64,000 bases of DNA from Cohnella sp. GbtcB17 (GTDB taxonomy: Bacteria > Bacillota > Bacilli > Paenibacillales > Paenibacillaceae): positions 62,001 through 126,000 of the forward strand of contig NZ_JAGXJW010000015.1 in NCBI RefSeq assembly GCF_019091135.1. Reading direction: 5' to 3'. Positions within the stretch are counted from its first letter, which is position 1. Each line of letters begins with the position of its first letter. The notes under the pieces were generated by a model. The model had not been told where the DNA came from and searched no databases. It saw only the letters and a list, made by a program, of their open reading frames with translations. The position numbers and the translations under genes were made by a program. Shown here piece after piece: positions 18,994 to 27,907 of the stretch.

Positions 18994-20145
18994 ATGCGAG
19001 TCGTCGTATTGGGAACGGGAATGATCGGCAGCGTCATCGTGCAAGAACTCGGCGGCGTCGTTTCGATCGACGAGGTCGTCGCCGTGGATGCCGTATCCGC
19101 GAGCGTGGAGCGATGCGTAGCTGGAGCGAATTCGTCCAAGGTGACCGGGAGGACGGCCGCTTTGGACGATTACGATCGCGTAGTTGAGCTCCTGGCCGGT
19201 GCGGATATCGCGGTCTCTTGTTTGCCGCACGGCCTCAGCATGCTGGCGATCAAGGCGGCGATCGCAGCGCGGTGTCACTTGATCGATCTCGTAGGTTCGA
19301 AGTATGAAGAGAAAGCCCAATTAAACGAGCAGGCGCTCGAAGCCGGTGTACTGATCGTGCCGGGCGCCGGCGTAGCGCCGGGCATCGCGAACTTCCTGGC
19401 GGCGCGCGGCATCGAGCTGCTCGACGAGGCGGACGAGGCGGTCATGCTGTGCGGAGGTCTGCCGCGGCATCCGCTGCCGCCGCTCTGGTACCAGGTCGTC
19501 TTCCGACTCGAAAGCCTGCTGGGACTCTGCACGAAGCCCGCGTTGGCCGTTGAAGACGGAGAGCTCGTCAAGCTGCCGCCGCTGACGCGTTTGGAGTCGC
19601 TTTCGTTCCCCGAGCCCGTAGGCGAATGCGAAGCGGTCGTCACGGACGCTCACAGCACAGCGTATACGCTGCGCTCGAAGGTGAAGCGGCTGTACGAAAA
19701 AACCGTGCGCTACAAAGGCCATTGGGAAAAAATGAGCGTGCTCGCCGAGCTCGGCTTTCTGGACGAGACGCCGATCGACGTGGACGGAACGCTCGTCTCT
19801 CCGCAGCGCGTGGCGATTCCATTGTTGGAGCGGAAGATGAAAGGCGGCTCAAACGAGGACATGACCGTGCTGCGCGTCACGGTGACGGGGACCCGCGGCG
19901 GAAAACGAACGAAGCTCGAATGGGAAATGGTCGACGCGTACGACAGCGATCGGCGAATCACTTCGATGGCGAAAACGACCGGCTTCCCGGCCGTTTTACT
20001 CACGGAATGGATGTCCGAAGGAAAATTGAACATGCGCGGCGTTAAGGCGATCGAGGACGTTATCATCGGCCGCCACTTCGATCCATTCGTCAAGGAGCTG
20101 GGGGACCGAGGAATCGCGATCTCTTTTAGGGAAGAGATTGAGTGA
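18994..20145 (+). CDS. L-lysine 6-dehydrogenase (saccharopine-dehydrogenase fold)
   Basis: 383 residues, close to the length of characterised Geobacillus lysine 6-dehydrogenase. N-terminal Rossmann motif VVLGTGMIGS, then AVSCLPHGLS, VPGAGVAPGIAN and a C-terminal saccharopine-reductase-like domain ending MRGVKAIEDVIIG. It would oxidatively deaminate the epsilon amino group of lysine with NAD to give 2-aminoadipate semialdehyde. The aldehyde dehydrogenase and aminotransferase three genes upstream can continue the pathway. The binding site AGAAGGAGG lies in a short duplicated stretch (TAGAAGG twice around the palindrome GCGCTAGCGC, 18961-18983). The stop overlaps the start of the transporter gene by eight bases. 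Confidence 0.78.
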   Translation: MRVVVLGTGMIGSVIVQELGGVVSIDEVVAVDAVSASVERCVAGANSSKVTGRTAALDDYDRVVELLAGADIAVSCLPHGLSMLAIKAAIAARCHLIDLVGSKYEEKAQLNEQALEAGVLIVPGAGVAPGIANFLAARGIELLDEADEAVMLCGGLPRHPLPPLWYQVVFRLESLLGLCTKPALAVEDGELVKLPPLTRLESLSFPEPVGECEAVVTDAHSTAYTLRSKVKRLYEKTVRYKGHWEKMSVLAELGFLDETPIDVDGTLVSPQRVAIPLLERKMKGGSNEDMTVLRVTVTGTRGGKRTKLEWEMVDAYDSDRRITSMAKTTGFPAVLLTEWMSEGKLNMRGVKAIEDVIIGRHFDPFVKELGDRGIAISFREEIE

Positions 20146-21571
20146 AGAAAGCGAGCGGACAACGATGATATCCGCCATCCGGACGGCAATGGAGAGGGCG
20201 ATTCTTTTCTCCATTGCCGTCATTTTTATCGTAGCGCAACTAACGAACATCGGGTCGCTGACTTTTATGCTCGGCGGGCTTGTTTTTGTTGCGATCTTTT
20301 TACGGCTGCCCGGCCTGAAAGGGATGACGTTCTGGCTTACCGCCGTCTTTTCGATTGCCGGCATCGTCCTTTTGTCGATGCGGGCTGCGGAAGCAAAGGT
20401 ATGGTTCGAGGCTGCCGGCGTGAACGTGACGATCGTGACGCTATTCCTGTTCGCGCCGTTATTCGGCATACCCGTTCGGCTTCCGGCGTACGTCGAGTCG
20501 CTGAAGCGGTTCTATGAAGCCAATCTTCGCAGCTCGACCGCGCTGTTTGCCGGAACGCAGCTATTGACGCAAATGTTGTGCGTATTCATTAATGTCGGTT
20601 CGATCCCCGTCGTCTATCAAATGGTCTTCGTCAGACCGCGCCCCGGCATGAGCTTGCTGCTGGCAAATGCGATGAACCGCGGCTTCGCCGGAGCCATTCT
20701 TTGGTCGCCGTATTTTGCCGCCATGACGCTTGTGACGACGGCCTTGCAGGTGTCCTGGTCGTCGGTTCTGCCGCATATGCTCGTGCTGGCTATTATGAGC
20801 TTGATCATCAGTGTGGCGATGGATTTTCGGCAGTTGCAACGCACGGAAGCAGGGATTCCCGAGCCTCCCGTACAGCTCCCCCCTAGGGATGAGGAGGCGT
20901 TCGCCCTCAAGGCGGCAAAGAAGGGGCAAAACGCAGCTTTTCCTTACGGACTCGGGTTATACTTAATCGCTTCGATGGCTGTCGTATTTCTATTAGAACG
21001 GCTGCTCGACCTGCCGATGGTACTCGTCATCTGCCTATCGGCACTTCTTTTTCCGCTGCTCTGGTGTCTGGCGTTAGGGAAGGCTTCGTGCTTCAGGCAC
21101 GGCGTCCATCATCACGTGACGGCCACGCTGCCCGCGCTACAAAAGGAAATCGCGCTGTTTTTATCCGCAGGCTTTTTCAGCGGCGCCCTCGGCGTCTGGC
21201 AGATCGGAACCGCCGTGCCGGCGATTCTCGGCAAGATCCCGTTGCTGCCCGTGCCTGTTCTATTTTCCGTTCTGACCATCGTGCTGATCGTAGGCACCTC
21301 TGCGCTTGGCATTCATCCCATCGTCCTTGTGACGATCCTCGCCGGCGGCATCGACCCGCTCGCCATGCAGATGAGCCCGGATCTATTCGCGGCGCTGCTG
21401 CTGGGCAGTTGGGCCATGTCCAACCCTATATCGCCGGCTTCGGCCGTAAACAACCTGCTGGCGGGTCTGCTTAAGCGTTCGGTGCTCGAGCTCGCGTCGC
21501 CGAATTACAAGTTTGCCGTCTGCATGGGCGGGGTATTGATCTTCTATCTCTCGATCGCCTCTTTCCTGTAA
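20138..21571 (+). CDS. Polytopic membrane protein, candidate transporter of the lysine cluster
   Basis: Up to 477 residues from TTG 20138, overlapping the previous stop by eight bases; ATG 20165 (468 residues) is an alternative. I count roughly eleven to thirteen hydrophobic segments, with a charged cytoplasmic loop near 235-265 (EEAFALKAAKKGQ) splitting two halves. Re-entrant-like glycine/proline-rich segments occur in both halves (MNRGFAGAILWSPYFAAM and SWAMSNPISPASAVNNLL), the layout of ion-transporter-superfamily carriers such as DctM, GntP or ArsB types. I do not recognise the specific family. Operon position makes lysine, aminoadipate or a related acid the likely cargo (inference). Confidence 0.6.
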   Translation: MSEESERTTMISAIRTAMERAILFSIAVIFIVAQLTNIGSLTFMLGGLVFVAIFLRLPGLKGMTFWLTAVFSIAGIVLLSMRAAEAKVWFEAAGVNVTIVTLFLFAPLFGIPVRLPAYVESLKRFYEANLRSSTALFAGTQLLTQMLCVFINVGSIPVVYQMVFVRPRPGMSLLLANAMNRGFAGAILWSPYFAAMTLVTTALQVSWSSVLPHMLVLAIMSLIISVAMDFRQLQRTEAGIPEPPVQLPPRDEEAFALKAAKKGQNAAFPYGLGLYLIASMAVVFLLERLLDLPMVLVICLSALLFPLLWCLALGKASCFRHGVHHHVTATLPALQKEIALFLSAGFFSGALGVWQIGTAVPAILGKIPLLPVPVLFSVLTIVLIVGTSALGIHPIVLVTILAGGIDPLAMQMSPDLFAALLLGSWAMSNPISPASAVNNLLAGLLKRSVLELASPNYKFAVCMGGVLIFYLSIASFL

Positions 21572-21593
21572 ATCGCAGACGGCACCGCAACGC

Positions 21594-21643
21594 CAGGGCC
21601 TCGACAAGTTACTGACAAACGTCAGAACTTTGTCGAGGCCTGG
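21594..21643 (+). terminator. Long imperfect hairpin after the lysine cluster
   Basis: Arms GCCTCGACAA-GTTACTGAC and GTCAGAACTTTGTCGAGGC pair over about 18 bases with two small bulges around an AAAC loop, extended by CCAGG/CCTGG at the base. The tail is only modestly T-rich, so it may be a terminator or an mRNA-end stabiliser. Confidence 0.6.
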
Positions 21644-21723
21644 TTTGGATAATCGGGAAAAGCGTTAAATAGTACGAAAGCACACGCATTCAAGGTCAAT
21701 CCGACACGAGAAGGAGACTTATT

Positions 21724-22146
21724 ATGGCCGAGCTGACGATCATTTTCGAAGCCTTGTGGGCAAACGCGATCAAGATCGAGCGCACGATAGGCGAAGCCGA
21801 CAATCCGCTGGCCAAGCTCTGTTTAACCGTCCTGCGCGAGCAGAAGCAGCAGCTCGAACGGCTGCTGCCGAAGCTGGCTGACGAAGGGAGCATCCTGACC
21901 TCAGGCAAGCAAGCGCTTTCGATCGTGTATCACGACGACGAGCTGATCGACAGCTATTTCCGCTCTTGGCTGCGTCATTTGAAGTGGTCGGAGGACCCGT
22001 TCTTGCCTGAAGCGGAACGGCTGCTGACCGTACTCGAGGAGACGAAGTCCAGGCTGACGGAAGCTGCGAGCCTGCTCGAGGACCGCTACGGATACGATGC
22101 GGTCAAATACGTGATACCGGCCTTTTATATGCCTATCCATCATTAA
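21724..22146 (+). CDS. Small helical protein of unknown function, upstream of molybdopterin oxidoreductase
   Basis: 140 residues, ATG with AGAAGGAG upstream. Mostly charged amphipathic helices (KLCLTVLREQKQQLERLLPKL, then LPEAERLLTVLEETKSRLTEAASLL), no cysteine cluster, no membrane segment, no signal peptide; ends with Pro-Ile-His-His. It lies 12 bases before the oxidoreductase gene with an AAGGAGGGG in the gap, so the two are almost certainly co-transcribed and may form a complex or a chaperone/client pair. I do not recognise the family. Confidence 0.7.
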   Translation: MAELTIIFEALWANAIKIERTIGEADNPLAKLCLTVLREQKQQLERLLPKLADEGSILTSGKQALSIVYHDDELIDSYFRSWLRHLKWSEDPFLPEAERLLTVLEETKSRLTEAASLLEDRYGYDAVKYVIPAFYMPIHH

Positions 22147-22158
22147 GGAGGGGTCGAC

Positions 22159-24585
22159 TTGTCCTGGATCGACGAGAGAGTGGACATGAATGTGTATACC
22201 CAAGGGGATATCGACCGCTGGGTATACAGCACCTGCAACATTTGCTCCGTCGGCTGCGGCTGTCATATCGCGGTGAAGGATAACAAGATCGTGGGCATCC
22301 GCGGAAATGCGGCGCATCCCATCAATCGCGGCAGGCTCGGGCCGAAGGGCGAAAACCAGTGGTATGCGAACAACAGCACCGACCGGCTGCTGACGCCGCT
22401 CGTCCGCAACGCGTCGGGCGAGCTCGAGCCGGCCACCTGGGACGAAGCCATGTCGCTGATCGTGCGGAAAACGAAGGAGACGCTGGCGCAGAAGGGCGCG
22501 AACAGCGTCGCCATCTATTCGACGGGCCAGGGCCATCTCGAGGACTACTATACGATCGGCAAGATCGGAAGGGCGGGCTTGCACACGCATCTGCTCGACG
22601 CGAACACGCGGCTGTGCACGGCCACGACGGAGTTCTGCCTGCTGCAATCGTTCGGGGCCGACGGTACACCGGCTTCCTACGACGACGTGGACGAGACGGA
22701 CGTGCTGATGCTGTTCGGCCACAATCTGGCGGAGACCGGCACAGTGTTGTTCGAACGTGTCCTTCAGCGCAAAAAACGGACAGGCAAGCCTTATCTGATC
22801 GTGGTCGATCCGCGGCTCACGCCGACCGCGAAGGAAGCCGATCTCCATCTGCAGCTGTATCCGGGCACGAACGTGCCTCTGTTGAACGGACTCATTCGCA
22901 TGATCGTTAAGGCGGGACGGATCGACGAAGCTTTTATTCGAAACTATACGATCGGTTACGACGCCATGCTGGCCTCGGTGGAGGAGTGGACGCCGGAGAA
23001 AAGCGCAGAGGCAACCGGCATTCCGCTCGCGCAGCTCGAAGCGGCGGCCGAAGCGCTGGGGCAGACCTCCCGGCTGGTAACGACGACGCTGCAAGGAACG
23101 TTCCAGAGCGCGGATGCGACGACGGCCTGCGTGGACATCAACAATTTGCATCTGATCCGGGGGCTCATCGGCAAGCCCGGCTGCGGACCGCTTCATATGG
23201 CCGGGCAACCGAGCTCCTCGGCGAATCGGACCGTCGGCGGCGTCGGCACCTATCCCGCGCACAGGAATCCGCAAAATCCGAAACATCTTCAGGAAATGGC
23301 GCGGCTGTGGAACGTGGAGGAGCGCGTGCTGCCCGCCGGCCCCGAGAAGGGGATCGAGGACCAGCTCTCGTTGATCGAGCAGGGGAAGGTCGGCCTGTTC
23401 TGGAATATCGGTACGAACCCGCTCGTGTCGCTGCCGAACCGTACCAGGGTCAAAAAAGCGCTCGAAAGCGTGTTCGTCGTCGTTCAGGACCCTTTCCTGA
23501 CGGAGACGGCTGCGGTCGCGGACGTCATTCTGCCTGCTGCGCTCTGGGGCGAGAAGGAAGGGACGATGGAAAATGCCGACCGGACGATCAACCTGCTGCG
23601 GAAGGCGGTCGATCCGCCCGAAGGCGTAAGGTCGGACTTCGACATATTGCTGGACTTCGCGCGCCGAATGGACTTCCGGGATAAAGACGGCCGGCCGTTG
23701 ATCGGCTACGATTCACCCGAGGCATGCTTTGAGGAGTGGAAGGCGGTGTCGCGGGGCAGGCCTTGCGATATGAGCGGCATCACCTACGACAAACTGGAGC
23801 GGCACAACGGTCTGCGCTGGCCCGTGACGGAGGAGGCGCCGCTCGGTACGCCGAGGCTGTATGCCGATCTAAGGTTCCGCACCGAAGCGGACGACGCGCA
23901 GAGCTATACGAAGGACCAGTTCACCGGCCGGCCGCTGACGGCGTCGGAATATGCGGAGCTGAAGCCGGACGGACGGGCCATCCTGCACCCGACCCGCTAT
24001 TCGCCGCCGCCCGAGCAGCCGACGGCATCGTATCCGTTCTGGCTGACGACCGGCCGTCTCGTATGGCATTGGCACACCCGAACCAAGACGGCCAGATCGC
24101 CTTATTTGCAGGCGATCGCCCCGAACGCTTACGCGGAGATCAACGAAGAGGATGCCGAGGCGCTGTCCTTGCTGCCCGGCGAGCTGGTGCGCATCTCTTC
24201 GCCCCGCGGCTGGATCGAGGTGCCGGCGAATATCGGCAATGCCGTGCAGAAGGGACTGATTTTCGTGCCGTTCCATTACGGCAGCTGGGACGGTCATCAA
24301 GCGGCGAACGAGCTCACGGCGGACTTCGTCGATCCATTGTCCAAGCAGCCGACATTCAAGCAGTCCGCCTGCAAAATCGAGAAGATCAGGCATTCTCATG
24401 CGCTGACGAGAGAGGATACGCTGCAGACGGTCGCCGATCATTACCGCATCCGCCTGGACGATCTGTTAAAGGCCAATCGACTGAAGGCGGATCATGCCGT
24501 GCAAGCCGGCCAAACGCTGGAAATTCCGATATCCGCCGCCAATGTGACGCTGCCTGCGTATCGACCGTATCTCAAGCAAGTGTAA
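22159..24585 (+). CDS. Molybdopterin (bis-MGD) oxidoreductase with C-terminal LysM domain
   Basis: 808 residues from TTG 22159 (AAGGAGGGG five bases upstream). The N-terminus has CNICSVGCGC (Cys26, 29, 33, 35), the Fe-S domain of the nitrate reductase/formate dehydrogenase superfamily, but the usual fourth cysteine (G-x-L-C-x-K-G) is Gly61 in GRLGPKG. NTRLCTATTEF gives a likely molybdenum-ligand cysteine (Cys153), and FGADGTP, GTNPLVSLP and PFLTETAAVADVILP are molybdopterin-binding blocks. The MGD-binding C-terminal domain includes LTTGRLVWHWHT. Residues about 750-795 (DTLQTVADHY ... LLKANRL ... VQAGQTLEIP) form a LysM fold. No Tat signal is visible, so it seems cytoplasmic. Substrate is unknown; nitrate-like oxyanion or formate are possible. 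Confidence 0.85.
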   Translation: MSWIDERVDMNVYTQGDIDRWVYSTCNICSVGCGCHIAVKDNKIVGIRGNAAHPINRGRLGPKGENQWYANNSTDRLLTPLVRNASGELEPATWDEAMSLIVRKTKETLAQKGANSVAIYSTGQGHLEDYYTIGKIGRAGLHTHLLDANTRLCTATTEFCLLQSFGADGTPASYDDVDETDVLMLFGHNLAETGTVLFERVLQRKKRTGKPYLIVVDPRLTPTAKEADLHLQLYPGTNVPLLNGLIRMIVKAGRIDEAFIRNYTIGYDAMLASVEEWTPEKSAEATGIPLAQLEAAAEALGQTSRLVTTTLQGTFQSADATTACVDINNLHLIRGLIGKPGCGPLHMAGQPSSSANRTVGGVGTYPAHRNPQNPKHLQEMARLWNVEERVLPAGPEKGIEDQLSLIEQGKVGLFWNIGTNPLVSLPNRTRVKKALESVFVVVQDPFLTETAAVADVILPAALWGEKEGTMENADRTINLLRKAVDPPEGVRSDFDILLDFARRMDFRDKDGRPLIGYDSPEACFEEWKAVSRGRPCDMSGITYDKLERHNGLRWPVTEEAPLGTPRLYADLRFRTEADDAQSYTKDQFTGRPLTASEYAELKPDGRAILHPTRYSPPPEQPTASYPFWLTTGRLVWHWHTRTKTARSPYLQAIAPNAYAEINEEDAEALSLLPGELVRISSPRGWIEVPANIGNAVQKGLIFVPFHYGSWDGHQAANELTADFVDPLSKQPTFKQSACKIEKIRHSHALTREDTLQTVADHYRIRLDDLLKANRLKADHAVQAGQTLEIPISAANVTLPAYRPYLKQV

Positions 24586-24686
24586 ATGGACGACGAGCCG
24601 CCCGGGCCGCTCTATCGTTTTGCGATTCGCGAGAAGCTTGTATAATGAGCGATAGGATGCATTTCGCGATGGAGAGGAGCCGGCGG

Positions 24687-25394
24687 ATGGAGCTGGATAC
24701 GGTCATGCAGGAGCTGGAGGCGCTGGGCAAGGAACGTCTGAAAAAAATGTATATGTCGAACGGGGCGCGCGAGCCGGTATTCGGTGTCGCTACGGGCGAG
24801 ATGAAGCCCCTTTTCAGGAAAATTAAAATGAATCAGCCGCTCGCCGAACAGCTGTATGCGACGGGCAACTACGACGCCATGTACTTCGCCGGCATCATTG
24901 CGGACCCGAAGGCCATGACGGCGGCGGACTTCGACCGGTGGATCGATTCGGCCTATTTTTATATGCTCTCCGACTTCGTCGTCGCCGTCACTTTGGCCGA
25001 AGCGCCGATCGCGCAGGACGTCGCCGACGCCTGGATCGCCAGCGGCGACGAGCTGAAGCGGTCGGCAGGCTGGAACTGCTATTGCTGGATGATCGGCAAT
25101 CGGCCGGACAGCGATTTTTCGGAGCAAAAGCTCGAGGGACTGCTGAAGTTGGCGGCTGAAACGATTCGCGAAGCGCCGGAACGTGCAAAATACGCGATGA
25201 ATCAATTCATATACACGGTAGGCATATCTTATGTGCCGCTGCACGACAAAGCGATGGATACAGCATTAGCTTTAGGCCCGGTCGAGGTGGTCGCGCCTAA
25301 AGGCAAGAGCAAATATTTGAATGCAGCGGATACGATCCGCAAGGCGGTCGACAAAAATCAGCTTGGATTCAAGCGCAAGCATGTCAGGTGTTAA
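24687..25394 (+). CDS. DNA alkylation repair (AlkD-like HEAT-repeat) protein
   Basis: 235 residues from ATG 24687, seven bases after GAGAGGAG; three more upstream in-frame ATGs (24645, 24657, 24669) lack a site. The N-terminus LEALGKERLKKMYMSNGAREPVFGV matches the family of bacterial HEAT-repeat DNA-alkylation-repair proteins; the rest is helical pairs with conserved Trp/Asp positions (SAGWNCYCWMIGN). A glycosylase activity on alkylated purines is possible but some homologues are not catalytic. It precedes a UvrA paralogue, suggesting a DNA damage theme. Its last codons contain one arm of an inverted repeat that pairs with the next promoter. Confidence 0.78.
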   Translation: MELDTVMQELEALGKERLKKMYMSNGAREPVFGVATGEMKPLFRKIKMNQPLAEQLYATGNYDAMYFAGIIADPKAMTAADFDRWIDSAYFYMLSDFVVAVTLAEAPIAQDVADAWIASGDELKRSAGWNCYCWMIGNRPDSDFSEQKLEGLLKLAAETIREAPERAKYAMNQFIYTVGISYVPLHDKAMDTALALGPVEVVAPKGKSKYLNAADTIRKAVDKNQLGFKRKHVRC

Positions 25395-25434
25395 GTGTCG
25401 ATCTGCGGCTGAGATCCACGACTGACATCCGGGA

Positions 25435-25464
25435 TTGACACGACACCTGACAGTATCATACAAT
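25435..25464 (+). promoter_or_regulatory. Sigma-A promoter for the UvrA-like gene with operator-like repeat
   Basis: TTGACA, 18-base spacer, TACAAT. The spacer contains ACACCTGACA (25443-25452), whose exact inverse TGTCAGGTGT lies at 25382-25391, 61 bases upstream centre to centre. This is the layout of a repressible promoter. Confidence 0.65.
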
Positions 25465-25630
25465 CACACCTACAACATTGGTTCCCGACATAGAAGGCTC
25501 TAAGCGAGCGCGGCTCCGCTCCGATCCGGATTCTCGTATGCCGGCTGCATCTCCTGCAGCCGGTTTAAGTATGTCGAGGATACGGCAGCCGGACCTACTT
25601 CGTTACGATTACATAAGGAAGGATGAGTTC

Positions 25631-27886
25631 ATGAACGCACCTGACCAGTCGTACATCGTCATCTCCGGCGCGAGGGAAAACAATCTGAACAACGTCTCGC
25701 TGCGCATCCCCAAACGCAAAATCACGATTTTTACCGGTGTATCCGGCTCGGGCAAGTCCTCGATCGTGTTCGATACGATCGCCGCGGAATCCACGAGGCT
25801 GCTGAACGAGAACTTCAGCATGTTCGTGCGGACGTTCCTGCCCAAATATCCGCAGCCGGAAGCGGATTCAATCGAAAACCTGAGCATGGCCGTCATCGTG
25901 GACCAGAAGCGGCTCGGCGGCGGCTCGCATTCCACGATGGGGACGATCACCGACATTTCTCCGATCGTTCGCCTTCTATTTTCCCGCATCGGCAAGCCTC
26001 ACGTCGGTTCCGTCAACTTGTTTTCCTTCAACGACCCACAAGGCATGTGTCCCGCATGCAACGGCATCGGACGCAGTCTGGGCGTCAACATGAGCAAGGC
26101 TGTGGACATGTCCAAGTCGCTGAACGAAGGGGCGATCATGCTGCCGGACTACGGCCCGGGCGGCTGGGAGCTGAACATGATCCTGCAATCGGGCGACTTC
26201 GATCCCGACAAGAAGCTGAGCGACTACACGGCGGACGAGCTGGACCAGCTGTTGTACGGCAAGGCGAGAAAAGTGAAAATGGACTTCGCCGGCAAAGCGA
26301 TGAATATTACGGTCGAAGGCGCCCTTGAGAAATTTACGAACAAATATATTAAACAGGATCTCAAAGCGAAGTCCGAGCGAACGCAGAAGACGGTCGCGCC
26401 GTTCATCACCGAAGGAACGTGCCCGAGCTGCCGCGGTGCGAGACTCAGCGAAGCCGCGCTGAGCTGCAAGGTCCAGGGCTACAACATCGCGGAGCTGTCC
26501 GCGATGGAGGTCGGGCAGCTCATCCGCGTCATCCGGGAGATCGAAGATCCGGCCGCTGCGCCGATCGTTCAATCGTTGACGGAGCGGCTGCAGCATTTGG
26601 TGGATATCGGTCTCGACTACTTGACGCTCGACCGGGAGACGGACACGCTGTCCGGCGGCGAGTCGCAGCGCGTCAAGATGGTGAAGCATCTGAGCGGCAG
26701 TCTCGTGGACGTCACCTATATCTTCGACGAGCCGAGCGTCGGCTTGCATCCGCGCGACGTCCACCGGTTAAACGAGCTGCTGCAGAAGCTGCGGGACAAA
26801 GGCAACACGGTCATCGTCGTCGAGCACGATCCCGACGTGATCAAGGTGGCGGATCATATCGTCGACGTCGGTCCGCATGCGGGAAGCCGGGGCGGGAATA
26901 TCGTGTTCGAAGGAAGCTTCGACGGCCTCCTGGAAGCCGGCACGCTGACGGGAAACTATATGAAGCGGCCGCTGCAGCTCAAGCGGGATTGCAGACAGGC
27001 GACAGGCAAGCTGTTCGTAAAAAACGCCTCGCTGCACAATTTGAGGGACGTAAGCGTCGACATTCCGACCGGCGTGCTGACCGTCGTGACGGGTGTCGCC
27101 GGCTCGGGCAAAAGCACGCTTATCAACGAAGTGTTCCTGGGCCAGCATCCGGATGCGATCGTCATCGACCAGTCGGCGATCGGCGTCTCTACCCGTTCGA
27201 ATCCCGCGACCTACACGGGCATCATGGACGACGTGCGCAAGGCGTTCGCCTCGGCGAACAAGGTCAACCAGGGCTTGTTCAGCTTCAACTCCAAAGGCGC
27301 CTGCGAAAATTGCCAGGGGCTCGGCGTCGTGTACACGGACCTGGCATTCCTCGACAGCGTGAAGCTGCCGTGCGACGTTTGCGGCGGCAAACGGTTCAAG
27401 GAGGAAGTGCTCGAATACAAGCTGGACGGCAAGTCGATCGCCGAAGTGCTCGATATGACGGTGGAGCAGGCGCTCGCCTTTTTCAACCTCAAAGAGGTCG
27501 TGCGCAAGCTCCAGGCGATGAGCGACGTAGGTCTGAACTACATTACGCTCGGCCAGCCGCTCAGCACGCTCTCGGGCGGAGAGTGCCAACGCATCAAGCT
27601 GGCGAGCGAGCTGCACAAGAAGGGCAGCATTTACGTGATGGACGAGCCGACGACGGGGCTGCATATGTCGGACATCGGCCATCTGCTCGACATCATGAAC
27701 CGGCTCGTCGACGCCGGCAACACGGTCATCGTCATCGAGCATAACCTCGATGTTATAAGCCAGGCCGATTGGATCATCGACATGGGGCCGGACGGCGGCA
27801 GCCGGGGCGGACAGGTCGTGTTCGAAGGAACGCCGGAGCAGATCGTCCGTGAGGAACGGTCGATTACGGGGAAATATTTGGCTTAG
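25631..27886 (+). CDS. Short UvrA-family ABC protein (UvrA2/DrrC-like)
   Basis: 751 residues from ATG 25631 with AAGGAAGG upstream; canonical UvrA is about 940. Two ABC modules are present: Walker A GVSGSGKSS and GVAGSGKST, signatures LSGGESQR and LSGGECQR, and Walker B segments ending in DEPS and DEPTTGLH. Zinc-finger cysteines (CPACNGIG; CENCQGLG with CDVCGG) remain. The missing length is mostly in the UvrB-binding/insertion region, as in UvrA2 and DrrC-type proteins that protect against DNA-intercalating drugs rather than acting in normal excision repair. It has its own promoter and a 21-base gap to the YdeI-like gene. Confidence 0.88.
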   Translation: MNAPDQSYIVISGARENNLNNVSLRIPKRKITIFTGVSGSGKSSIVFDTIAAESTRLLNENFSMFVRTFLPKYPQPEADSIENLSMAVIVDQKRLGGGSHSTMGTITDISPIVRLLFSRIGKPHVGSVNLFSFNDPQGMCPACNGIGRSLGVNMSKAVDMSKSLNEGAIMLPDYGPGGWELNMILQSGDFDPDKKLSDYTADELDQLLYGKARKVKMDFAGKAMNITVEGALEKFTNKYIKQDLKAKSERTQKTVAPFITEGTCPSCRGARLSEAALSCKVQGYNIAELSAMEVGQLIRVIREIEDPAAAPIVQSLTERLQHLVDIGLDYLTLDRETDTLSGGESQRVKMVKHLSGSLVDVTYIFDEPSVGLHPRDVHRLNELLQKLRDKGNTVIVVEHDPDVIKVADHIVDVGPHAGSRGGNIVFEGSFDGLLEAGTLTGNYMKRPLQLKRDCRQATGKLFVKNASLHNLRDVSVDIPTGVLTVVTGVAGSGKSTLINEVFLGQHPDAIVIDQSAIGVSTRSNPATYTGIMDDVRKAFASANKVNQGLFSFNSKGACENCQGLGVVYTDLAFLDSVKLPCDVCGGKRFKEEVLEYKLDGKSIAEVLDMTVEQALAFFNLKEVVRKLQAMSDVGLNYITLGQPLSTLSGGECQRIKLASELHKKGSIYVMDEPTTGLHMSDIGHLLDIMNRLVDAGNTVIVIEHNLDVISQADWIIDMGPDGGSRGGQVVFEGTPEQIVREERSITGKYLA

Positions 27887-27907
27887 CGCAGAAAAGAGGG
27901 CCGCTGC

